DNA from: Termitomyces sp. T153
Taxonomy: Eukaryota; Basidiomycota; Agaricomycetes; Agaricales; Lyophyllaceae
DNA: 64,000 nucleotides
Direction: 5' to 3'
Assembly: GCA_018296165.2 (NCBI GenBank)
Contig: JACKQL020000029.1
Location: forward strand, 124,001 to 188,000
Below the pieces are notes generated by a model. The model did not search any database, was not told where the DNA came from, and saw only the letters and a program-made list of their open reading frames with translations. Below, piece after piece: positions 34,405 to 45,342 of the stretch. Both the position numbers and the translations under genes were made by a program. Position 1 is the first letter of the stretch. Every line of letters begins with the position of its first letter.

Positions 34405-35010
34405 ACTGATCTGTGAGTGGGCCTGGATAGAATAGGGCATACTGACTTTCAGGGACTGGCTGACCATAGACATCAGTTAGGTAGCCAGCATTATTGTATG
34501 TGCAGTTATATGCAGACATTGAGAATGGGGTAAGGTGGAGTCTTGATATTATGTCAGGTTCTGCTGACCATGGGGGCTCAGCTACACTGGGCAAGTCCTT
34601 ACTAGGCAGATGCAATGTCCTGCACTTATAACCTAGCACTCTGGAGTTGGTGTGAACTATAGGAACTTGCAAGGGGGAGTCAAGGGAATTGGTCCAATAA
34701 CAAGGAACATACTGATCTGTGGGTGGGCCTGGATAGAATGGGGCATACTGACTTTCAGGGACTGGCTGACCATAGATGTTGGTTAAGTAGCTAGCAGGAT
34801 TGTACATAGAGTTATATGCAGACATTAAGAACAGGGTAAGGTGGAGTCTTGATATTATGTCAGGTTCTGCTGACCATGGGGGCTCAGCTACACTGGGCAA
34901 GTCCTTACTAGGCAGATGTGATGTCCTGCACTTATAACCTATCACTCTGGGGTTGGTGCAGACTATAGGGACTTGTGAGGGAGAGCCAAGGGAATTGGTC
35001 CAAGCAAGTC
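34405..35010 (-). repeat. 306-bp tandem duplication across the LTR-leader junction
   Basis: Two copies start near 34405 and 34711. The LTR end TGTCAGG occurs at 34552 and again at 34858, exactly 306 bp apart. Each copy spans the LTR end, primer-binding region and start of the gag leader. Confidence 0.85.
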
Positions 35011-35911
35011 CAGAGTGGTCCAGAGAAGTCTAAGACCAAGTATATCAAATGTTAGGCTTGGGTGGGCATTAGGAACAAGTTTGTAGGCACATATATGGAC
35101 TGCAGGGTAAGCAGAGGCTTTATAAGTGATGGGAGCAGAGTCAGAGTTTGATGGGGGATTAATCAAGACTGATGGGTTCTGGGGCCAAGCATAGGGTGAG
35201 GTCCAGAGTTGTCATAAGAATGTTTGAAGATTTGTAGCACATGCATGGAGTTTGTAATGACATCAGAGATGAAAGGGACTTAAGAATAATAAAGGGAATA
35301 GAGACAGTCAAGATGAAATGAAGGCAAGACAAGACTGAATTGAAAAAAGAGATAGATTCAAGACTAAAAGTAGAAATGGAGATGAAACAGAAAGAGACAC
35401 AAGACACAAGTAACCACTTAATGTAATATCAAGACTAAGGTAACAAATGTTATCCTATGTCTTATATACTAACTAGTGGACCTTCTCTGGGAGTTGAGGA
35501 TATGACAGCAGGGCTCATTGGAGCCATGTGGGGTTGACAGGTGATGGTTCTGATTGAAGGGTGAGCCATGGTAATATTCTGATGGGGACACAGTCCATCC
35601 CATAGTTGTTGGGAAACTCCAGAGTGGTTGTGCAGGTTGCAGGGCAGTCTAGTGATGTACATCTGTGCCAGGAGAAGTGTCAGAGAGGCTCAGGGGCCTT
35701 GTAAGCACAAGGGGGAGCTGAGGAGGCCCACAGGGAATGTGTTGGGATTTGCCAGGAGGTTGTCGAGTTTGCCAAGAAAGCATCAGAGTTGGCCAGAGCA
35801 GGCACCATGGGTCAACAAAGGTTGGGGGGGTTGGGGAGAATGTTGGGGGGTGCTCTGGGGAGGCAGGGTGTTCTGGGAGAATGTCTGGAGGTGTGGGAGT
35901 GGGTCATGACA
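34858..35911 (-). repeat. 5' LTR of Ty3 element 4
   Basis: 1054 bp. It starts TGTCATGACCCA and ends CCTGACA on the minus strand, with a TATATAAG box at 35461-35468. CpG sites present in the 14516-15650 copy are replaced here by TG or CA. Confidence 0.87.
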
Positions 35912-35916
35912 AGTGG

Positions 35917-36850
35917 TACTGTTTTCCTTGCCACTAATCACTACAAAAGCCAGGCACCTGGGGTTGACATCATTGCTAGCCAAGACAATTGCAGAGTTTG
36001 CTGCTGGTGGCATTGTGTTGGAGGTATTTGGTTCTGTTTCCTTCTCTCCTCTCTTGCACCACCAGTCAGGGTACTGCCCCTCCATCCCCCCACCCTTTCA
36101 ATAGCACTTTTTCTTTGTGTGCCTCACATCTGCAATTTCTGCATTTCGTAATGACCTGTTTGTATTGACAGTGCCTGGACAGATTTGCTGCAGCAACAAT
36201 GGACAGACCATGGGTGAGAATTGTGTATATGGTAAGTCAGATCATGACATCTGTGGAGGTCCTAGTCTCCATGAGAATAGCAGTGATGGGTACCCAACTT
36301 GTTGGCATGGACTTTATGATTAGCATCCAGAATTTTGTGTCATTTATGTCTGCCCCTTGATTGTTTGCTTTTGACCAGGCAGTGCACATGGTGGTTAACT
36401 GGGTCTTGATGTTGCTTCTGTCTGCATATTTTATCATTGCCAACTTCTCTTCTGCATCAATCAGGCAGAGGTCCAATCTAGTATTGTGGATGGTGGTTGG
36501 TGACTTCCATGTGTCTACTGCTGAGCTGTTGAGCTTTATGCTCATGCCAATAGGATTTATGACATTCAGGGTTACCATGCTATGTGCATAGGCATTGTGC
36601 TGGATCCACTCAGTCAACAAGGAGTTTGAGTTGCCTCACTATGTTGTGGTGCATTACTTCAATGTTGTTCTGGTGGGGTCTACTTTTATGTTGGTCTGAG
36701 GGGGCTGTATCTTGCCAGTCAAATATCTGTATATGCCACATCTGCACACAGCTTTAACAATGGTCATTTTCAATGGCAGCCAATTCAATCCATTGATTTT
36801 TTTTTTCTGCTTGTAGCAGAAACAAGTTTAGGTTGTTAGACATCTTTTGT
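35917..36850 (-). pseudogene. copia gag
   Basis: Minus-strand Gag starts near 36850 and is best read at 36620-36237 (LNVINPIGMSIKLNSSAVDTW, then NNQGADINDTKFWMLIIKSMPTSW). The nucleocapsid follows, with the CX2C...GHTKKKCYWKGGG region near 36150-36080. It is interrupted by Ty3 element 4 at 35911. Confidence 0.78.
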
Positions 36851-36935
36851 TTCAGTTCTGGGGGTCAGGGTCAGTTTTGAGTGTTTGGATAAGATTTTTG
36901 TGAGTCTTACACACTGAGTGGCTAGGGCCCTAACC

Positions 36936-37190
36936 TGTTACAGAGGGAAATGACTCACTCTGTGTATGATAGACTGAATTTGTTTTATGTACCTGTTACA
37001 GAGGGAAATGACTATTGTGTGTAAGTAAGTGTGTGCAATAAGTATGTTTGACCCACCTCAGTCTGTGTATGATAGACTGAGGTGTGCCCAAATGCTAATT
37101 GGTAATCTATATATGCCTCCACCTTCCTAATCTGTTATACACTAGCATGTGTTGTCAGCTCAATATGTACTGCATAACTTGTCTTCAATA
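36936..37190 (-). repeat. 5' LTR of the copia element
   Basis: 255 bp. The plus-strand ends are TGTTACAGAGG and CTTCAATA. It contains TGTTACAGAGGGAAATGAC twice. A primer-binding-like GGTTAGGGCCC lies just inside on the minus strand. Confidence 0.78.
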
Positions 37191-37850
37191 ACCCTCAGTC
37201 CAATAAACAGACAGAACATGTTAACTAAGAGCTGGAACAGTATCTCCACCTGTTTTGTAATCAGAGGCAGGATGACTGGAACAAGCTTTTGCCAGATGTG
37301 GAGTTCCAGTACAACAACCACATTCATTCTTCCACTCAGATGACTCCATTCTTCCTGGACACTGGTAGACATCCCTACATGGGATTTGAACCTCAGGCAT
37401 GTCCCTCAGAAAGCAACTTGGTCAATGAGTTTGTGGGCAGGATGAAGAAGGCACAGGAGGAGGCAAAGGCAGTATTGGTGAAGGCAAAGGATGCATGGTA
37501 CTACAACTGCCAGCAGATGCAAGCCCCTATATACAAGCCTGAGGACCATGTGTACTTGGACAGCTCAGACATAAAGACAACAAGGCCATCTCAGAAGTTG
37601 ACACACCATCACCTTGGCCCCTTCATGGTGAAAAAGAAGGTAGGGTCTTTAGCATACCAACTTAAACTCCCAGCAGGCCTGTGTCAACTGCACCCCATCT
37701 TCAATGTTGTCAAGCTGTTCCTAGCTCCAGAAGACCCTATCCCTGGTCACTGCCCTAAGGCACTCCCACCACCAATCCTGGTTAATGATGAGGAAAAATA
37801 CAAGGTGGAGGAAATTTTGGATAGCAGGATATTGCAGATTATGAGATTAA

Positions 37851-39156
37851 CCCTCAAAGAAATGGTAAGTCTAGGTGGAAAAAAAAACCAAAAACATTCC
37901 TCTCATATCAGATATATCATCATATATATAACAAGAATCTGATAAAATTGTTATTGTAAACTCTCAACACATCTCTGGTGTGTCAGGTAGATAAAATATA
38001 TTTCAACTCAACAATACTGCTTGATATAGCAGCTTTGTGACTGAACTTTGTGTGACAAATATTGACATAAAGACCCCCATCAACTAAAAATGGACAGGGC
38101 GGAAGGGATAAAGTAGACCTGACCCTGGTAGACAATGCTCATTACCTTCTTTTTATCAGTTACTCACACTCCATCCTAACACTGCCCACTATGTAATTCT
38201 TCTGATGATCATTTCTTATTTGCTATCCTAGATATCCTCAAGTTGTGTCATCAGTGGGTCCCCTCTTCGCCGATGCCACACCCCCTCAATTCACTTCTTC
38301 GGATGCGAATCTATGCCCATAACAACTTAGTGTATCTAGCTGGGAACCTGGGTGGCCATGGTGCAAAATGTATTGCGCCCATGTGTTTAGTGTATCTAGC
38401 ATAGGAATATTGTGTGCTTCATCAGATCGCTCGTAGCAATTACATTCTCTTAATATTATCTCTCGTGGACTGGACGCTAGATAGCCAGAAACAAATTTGT
38501 TCTCCAAGGTTGCGGTGAATGAGTAAGCTAAGATCATGATGAGATAAGCAATGAGAAGACCCAAGAATTTACCCCATTCCGCCTGGACTGAGCAGACCTG
38601 ATTTCTGATCAGCCCATATCCATTTCTCATTGGGAAGCTTCAAGCTTGAGTTTGCGCACCATGGTCCCACAGAGTCGAGAATAATCAGTCGCGACGACAG
38701 CCCGGCGCTGGACCGAGAGTTCTGTGATCCTTAGATCGTAACTGAATCTGTAATTGCACACGTAGGCCCACGTTTGGATCCTCAATGAGTACTAATAGTT
38801 AGCGTGCCACTACGCATTTAAGAAATTTATTGGATTCAATCAATCTCGGCCTGGGCTTGGCCGAGAACAAGCAACATCGCAAGAATTATCGCTGAATCGG
38901 TGCAAAAACGCCCGCGAAAACGTCGATAAATGGTCGTTTGAGTAAATCAGATTACCAGAGATGTTAAAGATGAGTTGACGAAGTTAACGCGTTGTTTGCT
39001 TGAGAGTAATGGGTGACGGACGACGCGGAATTCAAAGGAAATGCTATAGAATTAATGAAAGATGGTTGCGATTGTTAATTGTCCTGTGAGGGACGGGTTC
39101 TGAGGTAGGCTTGGGTCACGGCGCAAAATACGAAATACATGAAAGAGAGGGACCAA
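37851..39156. other. Right boundary of the transposon block and host intergenic DNA
   Basis: From 37850 to about 38220 the DNA is AT-rich and CpG-poor, with no identifiable element. CpG returns from about 38230. The stretch up to 39156 shows no convincing gene and probably includes the 3' UTR of cofilin. Confidence 0.5.
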
Positions 39157-39774
39157 TCAGTTTCCACGGCTCGCCTTGTCAAGAACTATCGATGGTGATA
39201 ATACTGAGTTGAAATCGAAGCAAGAATGGGGGAACAAGACATACCGCTCTCATATGCAACTTCGCTTGAATCGGTACCCTGGATCTCTACAGCAACACCA
39301 ACGAGAGTGCGTCGCAGGGCATCTTTGGAAGATGCAAATACCATCTTCTGCTTAATCTTAGCGGAGTCGGGAGCCCTTAAAACGTAGATCAGCCGATACA
39401 GCGACATAAACACCGAGTAAAAACGCGCAAAAGTACAAAAGAGAGCCGATGTCAAGATATCGCTACATACCAGGAGACAAAAGTGATCTTGTTCCTCTTG
39501 CCACCACCCTCTTTTTCGAACTCGAAGTCATAAATTCCCCATCGGCATTCTGATTCGGGCAGGTCGGCAATAAAATCGTCGTAGTCGGTGGAGGAAGACG
39601 TCTTCTCGACAACGATCTCCGTCGAGTCGCTCGACAGCGTGAAGATGATATATTTATGCGTCTTTTTGAGCTTGAGGGCCTGGAATTCTTCAAGACAATT
39701 TGGGTTGACACCGACACCAGAAGCCTGGATTTGAGTTAGCTACATGAATATACGCGAACTGCTGCTCCTACCAT
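39157..39774 (-). CDS. COF1: Cofilin / actin-depolymerising factor
   Basis: The exons on the minus strand are 39774-39772 (the ATG alone), 39724-39471, 39375-39245 and 39185-39157, giving 138 residues. The product is an ADF-homology domain protein: it starts MASGVGVNP, contains [29 protein letters not shown] and [17 protein letters not shown], and ends [13 protein letters not shown]. Cofilin binds and severs ADP-actin filaments and recycles monomers in the cytoplasm. The conserved serine after the start and the actin-binding helix [12 protein letters not shown] are present. An intron directly after the ATG is common for fungal cofilin genes, and the four-exon model gives the expected length. 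The gene looks intact and lies just outside the transposon block. Confidence 0.95.
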
Positions 39775-39969
39775 TTCAGAGAAAGCGGATAAACAGGTAC
39801 GATTAGCGGGAGAAAGAGCTTATATGTGGCTGTGGAGTTGAAACAACTATATGATCACACGCCTGATCCTCTTATCATGATCGGACGTCTGCCGAACGGG
39901 GTCAAAAAGTGTCTATTGGGTTCGTGTACTACCGAGACATCTCGTATTCCTTATCCAAACCTGCGCCAA

Positions 39970-42665
39970 CTACGCAAAGACGTCGTCCAGCCATCGCTCA
40001 TAATCATACTCAGGCTCTCCAGCCTCCTTGGAAGTCCTTGGCATTGCCTCGCGCAAATAGTCAATCGCCGGTTGAGGAAGGTGTGCAATACGGAGATCGA
40101 GCTCAGTCACAAAAGGCTATACATCCGTAAGTCATTCATCCGATCGTCTGCGTCTGCGCACTACGCACCTTGTCGGTCGCGATCCCTCGGAACGCCTCGC
40201 GCAGCTGCTCTGGTGACGTCTGATCTTCGGTGATGTCAACCTACGGAATCAAAGAAAAATGGTGTAAACATTTAATGACATTTAGAACTTACGAGGAGGT
40301 TTATGAAAGCTTCGTATGTCACCGCGCCATATGCCTGAGTCAAATCCTCAAAGATGAGTATCATATCTTCGTCAGTGTATACGATACCCAGACTAGCGAG
40401 TGCTGCAGTCATTTCCGGCAAACTGAGTGTATTGGTTTCATCTTTATCGAAGTATCGGAACGCGCTTTCGAACTGTTCGAGCTGCGCCGGAGTGAGATTG
40501 GTCATATTCCTTGACACGATCTGAAAGACATTATGAGTCGACGAAAGTAGTGCAAATCAACAAAACCCCTAGACCTGGTTGTCAATAAAGGCAATCTTCT
40601 GCCCAACACTCAAATTGAGCAATTCAAGTTCGAACTCGAGATCTTGACAAGTAAAGACTGTATAATCATTTTCCTCGACGTTCGCTGCTGCACACTCAGC
40701 CTCTACGCTAGCAACATTGGCTAGAACACCTTTCAAGGCGGGTAATCGTGTTTGTATTTCTTGCACCTGCTGTTGTTGAGACTGTTGAATACATTAGCGG
40801 AAACGGATGTATGTGAATCATGATAAAACAAGCAACCTCTAAGGTGCCTTCAATCGCAGTCAGCTTATTAGAGATAGCATGCAGCCGTCGTTCAAAGTCA
40901 TTTGCTAGATCTGCGAATTGTTTTCGAAGCGATTCTTTTATTCTATGCCTCATGTTAGCCAGCTAGTTCATAAAAGAATAAGAATACTTTGATCAACACA
41001 CTCTCTTATTTGCGCATTGATGGCTCTCGACCGAGTGGCCTCAGCAGCCAAAAGTCGTTTCCAAGCCTCATCAAGATCAGACAGTGCTAGTCCGGACGGA
41101 GGAACATAATCTCTGAGTCCATACGTTTTCAGTTTGGTTTGCACGTTCCCAAACAGAGTAGCTAGGTCCTGTCGTTCTGTCACCCAAGCTCGCTTTGTGG
41201 TTTGTTTGTAGGTAGCGAAGTCCATTGATAGCTCTTTCGCATCTGTATAGGTGCCAGAGAAAGGTGTATCGGCCCACTGAGATTGTGTTCCAGATAAAGC
41301 GGACAGTAGCTGTTCGAATATGAGAGAGATATTTAAATATCATGGTATGACATTACGATTCTTATTCGACGTTCGTAGTCATTTCGGCTGACCCAGACAG
41401 ATTGCATGAGTTCCGCAAACTTCTCTACCCGTCGCGATACTGTCTCTGCCTGATCTAAACCACAGCGTGAGCAGGCTCCTTTTTTAAGGTGATTGATGTG
41501 ATATCCCACCCATAGAGGAAAACGCGTGGAAGAAACTGGCGATATAGGTCATAACACTCCGCTCGTCCGGGTGATTGGAGTCGCACAAATCCTCAACTTC
41601 GAGCAATTGCTAGAAAACGTAATTTATGTCAGCATGCTACATACCGAGGGTGATGGACAAGGTTTACAGGTATATTTAGATGCTCCGCTGCTATTGTGAA
41701 AGCAAGAATGGTATTTCCACGTCGATCTGTCTATGAGTGAACTAGTGTTGAGCTCAGCTAAAGGCAATTGGAGCTATTGACAGTACCTTGTCTAATTTGT
41801 CGTAGTCCAGAAGGTCAGGACGATGCCGGTGAATCAAAGCACACCTAATATGGTCGCCGTGCGTTCAAGATTTAGACATCAAAGAGAGTAAAAATTGTAG
41901 CGCACGAACAAAGCAAGTCCATCCGACCAGCTCAAAGAAAAGTCTTGGATATCGACTTCCTTATACGGTTCCGTTTTTCGTTGGCACCAGAGAAGGAGAC
42001 CCTCTTTGGCAGAGAGACCCTCCTCACTAATAATATGATAATATGATAAATTTCGGCGTTTCTGAATGTGAACAACGGCATACCTGATGTCTGCAATTGT
42101 AAAGCGCAATATCAATGTCCATATCATACCCAGGATAAGCTTCAAATTTCCGTCAATGATATCTAGACCAGCATCAATGATTTTGGGGGGCGAGGGTTTC
42201 GAGCAATTTGAAGCTTGCCTTCTGGGCCGATGTTCGTGAGCTTGACACCCCGAGACGTGATGAATTCGAGAGCTTTGTTCACATTTTCGGCTTTCTGTAC
42301 ACGTATTCGAGGGTTTTTGTTATAGCGTCCAAGAGAAGTATCACCTAGAAATAGGCTCAACAATTTGACATCCTTCTAAATTCAAATGCCGTACCCATGA
42401 TCTCCTGTGAGGGACACAGTTCAGATAATAAGCCGAAGGGAAACTCTGACCGAATGGCCGCACCATGAGCTGAATAAGTCGGACGCCATCTGACAGATCG
42501 TTGACCAGAGAGGTCATAGGAGGGTATCCATTCATCTCCAGCTTAGTGTTTAGCCTATCACACAGGCGAGATCGGCATGAGATACACTGAAAAGCAGGAG
42601 GATCAGTACCATTTGCAGAACGTTCTCTCTTGGACACCTCTGGAACGCGTCTCTAACGAATACAT
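39970..42665 (-). CDS. AIN1: Alpha-actinin, actin cross-linking protein
   Basis: Sixteen exons on the minus strand (42665-42610, 42554-42464, 42404-42395, 42344-42219, 42162-42084, 42026-41910, 41844-41787, 41730-41668, 41609-41510, 41454-41357, 41309-41002, 40942-40837, 40781-40575, 40520-40293, 40240-40169, 40116-39970) give 621 residues in phase. Domains in order are: two calponin-homology domains (residues about 10-235, with [34 protein letters not shown] and [27 protein letters not shown]); a short coiled spectrin-like rod (about 260-465); and a calmodulin-like EF-hand tail (about 470-621, with [13 protein letters not shown]). The protein bundles F-actin at the cytokinetic ring. The third exon is only 10 nt, and the fourth intron uses a GC donor. 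The symbol follows fission yeast ain1. Confidence 0.92.
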
Positions 42666-42808
42666 TCGGCCTCCCTGACGTTGTGAGAGTAGAAGAGGAA
42701 AAGATCAATTCAAACTGGAGGAGCCGAGATTGGCTCGATGAACAAATATAATCACAACAGACGCGTCGAATTCAAGGTCCGTCAGCGCGTTCATTCACTA
42801 GTACAACC
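42666..42808. promoter_or_regulatory. Divergent promoter of alpha-actinin and POB3
   Basis: Only 143 bp separate the two start codons. An ACGCGT (MluI cell-cycle box) lies at 42761-42766, which would suit S-phase expression of a FACT subunit. The role is inferred from the motif alone. Confidence 0.5.
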
Positions 42809-45154
42809 ATGACTACTCAGTTTGACAGAATATATCATGGCCTCTCTCCAGAGATCGGAAGTGCGTCCAAGTATCTTTTTGTCGTTTCTCATAACTTACT
42901 TCCCATGGAAATTTTACAGAATTTCGCGTGGCAGCCAGTGGCATGGCTTGGAAGGGCATGGACTCGGAAGGTGTAATCGCAATACCTGCAAATCACATTG
43001 ACTGGGCTCAATGGATCCGTGTCGCCCGTAATTTCCAACTTCGCATAGGACTCAAAGATGATAAGAGGGACCATCGCACGGAGAAATTCGATGGCTTTTT
43101 GCGAGAGGTACGTCTGAATGTACCTTTTGAAATCTTTTAACATCTTAAGATCTATATTCACATTTAGGATCATGATAAAGTCGCGAGTCTGCTGAAGAAT
43201 CATTTTGGAAAGACTCTTGAGACCAAGGAAGTATGTTTGAAAGGATGGAACTGGGGGACCACAGACTTCCAAGGTTGTTGTAATCTCACGCAGTGTACAT
43301 GATTCTGACGACCAAAGTTTTACAGGAAATAACTTGGCATTTTTGGTTTCGGACAAGACTGCATTCGAGTTACCTCTATCGCATGTGCACAACTCTAACA
43401 TGGCTGGTCGCAATGAAGTCTCGCTGGAATTCTCCAGCCTTTCGTCGTCCTCGAAAACACAAGCAAAAGGCATGGGCGATGAGATGGTCGAAATTCGTTT
43501 CTATGTTCCGGGCACACAAACGAAGCTGAAGAGTTCAGGTTCGGATGCTGAGGGTGATGACGAGGAGGAGGATGAAATAAGCGCCGCACAGGTCTTCCAC
43601 GACACGATAAAAGATAAGGCCGTTATTGGGCAAGAGCCTGGTGATCTAGTCCTGAGTTTCGAGGAGGTCCTTGTCCTGACGCCGCGTGGCCGCTACGATA
43701 TGGACATGTATCCCGAATTCTTGCGGCTAAGAGGAAAGACTTATGACTATAAGATCGATTACAGTCATATCAATCGAATGTTCCTCCTTCCCAAGGATGA
43801 GCTACATGTTCTATTCATTGTCAGTCCTTATTTCCCATTCGTCCGATCCATTTTTAACCATATCCTTCGTTATAGCTCGATTTGAGGTCCCCCATTGGGC
43901 AGGGTCAGACGCGATATCAATACCTGGTGATGCAATTCTCCCGAGAAGAGGAAATTACTGCAGAATTGAATATGACAGAGTACGTCTGATCTCAAAAGCT
44001 CCGAATCTAGACACTGAGTGGTTTGGCTATATAGAGAGGAAATCGCCAAATATGACAAGCTAAAGAAACACTATGAAGACCCTACCTTTGAGGTAGTGTC
44101 TGGAGTCTTCCGCGGTCTCTCGAAAAAAAAGATTATTGGATCTGGAAGCTTCCAGAGGTATGTGTTAATTTTTAGTCTTGACCTTCACTCTAAATTCCAG
44201 TTCGACAGTCGAGACGGCCATCCTGGCATAAAGGCAAACCTGAAGGCCATTCAGGGCGACCTTTTTCTGCTTGAAAAATACATATTCTTCGTATCCAAGC
44301 AACCCAGTCTCATTGAGATCGCAGATGTTCATCAAGTCGTTTTTTCGCGTGTCGGTGCAAGCATGGGAGCTGCCGCGGCCCGTACTTTCGATTTGAAAAT
44401 TATTACGAAGAGTGGACCGGAGCACAGTTTCACATCTATCAACAAGGAAGACCATGAGCCGGTAGAGACTTACTTAAAGGACAAGAAAATCAAGGTCAAG
44501 AATGAGATGATCCCTGATGCGGACTTGCTCTTGGCTGCTGCTGCAGGCGATGATGACGATGACGACGAAATGCAGAGTGTAGATTCGGATGAAGATCGTC
44601 CCCGCGTCAAGCAATCTAAGAGTGGCTTGGATGATGATGACAGTGAGGAAGATGGTGCGTTCCTCAAACCCCTTTTGAAAATGTTCTGTCGCTGACAATG
44701 TGTTATAGAGGATTTCCAGGCATCTGAGTCAGATTCGGGTTCTCCTAGTGAAAGCGATGACTCGGAAGATGGTGGTGCGGTGACTGCTTCGGACGACAGT
44801 GGAGACCGTCAAATCATATCCACCAAAAAGAAGGTGAAAGGCAAGGGGAAAGAAACGAGTGACGGCCCTAAAAAGGTCGTGAAGAAGAAGGCCAAGGCTG
44901 AGCAGAGTGATGCTGAGGATGACAAACCCAAGAAGAAGCCTGCTCCCAAATCCAAGCCCAAAAAGAAGTCTGACGATGAGATGGACGTTGATGATGGGGC
45001 TAAGCCAAAGGCATCCTCAAAGTCTAAACCCAAGCGAGACGACGCAATGGATGTTGACGAAGAGAGACCACGTCCCAAGCCTAAACCGAAGAAGAAAGTT
45101 GAAGATAGTGGGGAGGCTGGGCCACCGAAGAAAAAGGCAAAGACTTCTGACTAA
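42809..45154 (+). CDS. POB3: FACT complex subunit Pob3 (SSRP1-like)
   Basis: Eight exons (42809-42860, 42920-43107, 43168-43273, 43326-43819, 43876-43979, 44035-44157, 44209-44654, 44709-45154) give 652 residues. The N-terminal dimerisation domain (MTTQFDRIYHGL), a tandem PH region (FQGNNLAFLVSDKTAFELPL, and SLDLRSPIGQGQTRYQYLVMQF after a junction) and the middle domain (HPGIKANLKAIQGDLFLLEKYIFF, SRVGASMGAAAARTFDL) are all present. An acidic stretch follows, then a long lysine-rich tail that ends KKKAKTSD. As in other fungi there is no HMG box; metazoan SSRP1 has one. With Spt16 it forms FACT, the nuclear histone chaperone that reorganises nucleosomes during transcription and replication. The gene is intact. 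Confidence 0.95.
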
Positions 45155-45342
45155 GGTCTAGATATCTTGATCGTCTATATTTCATATTTCCATTTACTAT
45201 TTGTCGTGTACTTCTTATACTACAATCTAATTGACTATCATTGGCATAGAAGGAGCTGTGTGGTCGTGATATATATAGCCATTACAAGTACAACGTATGG
45301 AAGGGACGTGCAGCACACAAAAAAGGTATAAATAGTAAGATT

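Larger units (their letters stand above)
30372..35911 (-). mobile_element. Ty3/gypsy element 4, internally deleted, inserted in copia
   Basis: This element is read on the minus strand. A full LTR lies at 34858-35911, then the leader, gag and protease. The element then jumps at about 30811 from pol (residues IIGAIPFACILQDGIP) straight into the middle of its other LTR, which survives only as 30372-30810. The flanking 5-mers GGTGG (30367-30371) and AGTGG (35912-35916) are a target duplication with one difference. The LTR family is that of the CpG-rich solo LTR at 14516-15650. Confidence 0.85.
26258..37190 (-). mobile_element. Ty1/copia element, interrupted twice
   Basis: The copia element is read on the minus strand. 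The 5' LTR is at 36936-37190. Gag is at about 36850-35940, continuing into protease, integrase, reverse transcriptase and RNase H from 30360 to 27410. The 3' LTR is at 26258-27409. A 5-bp duplication ACCCT flanks it (26253-26257 and 37191-37195). Removing it rejoins TAYHP to QSN of the surrounding Ty3 integrase. A Ty3 element sits between gag and protease, and a solo LTR sits in its 3' LTR. Confidence 0.85.
25130..37850 (+). mobile_element. Ty3 chromovirus fragment (element 3), host of the nested insertions
   Basis: Only the 3' half of pol survives. It starts in the integrase core (VVVDLYSK, then THFIPTHTT), is split at 25272 by a solo LTR and at 26257 by a copia element, and resumes at 37191 with QSN-QTE. 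It runs to about 37830 through FQYNNHIHSST, HLGPFMVKKKVG and HPIFNVVKLF, ending in the first strand of the chromodomain (KYKVEEILDSRI). It is closely related to element 1. No LTR is attached, so both ends are truncated. Confidence 0.82.

Noticed and set aside
37142..37190. A piece of copia RNase H lying outside the 5' LTR.
   Set aside because: It is the inner end of the LTR itself. The matching sequence at 27362-27409 is the other LTR, separated from the rest by solo LTR D.
38286..38630. A 114-codon minus-strand frame right of the transposon block.
   Set aside because: It covers the presumed cofilin downstream region, has no recognisable domain and no consistent exon partners.
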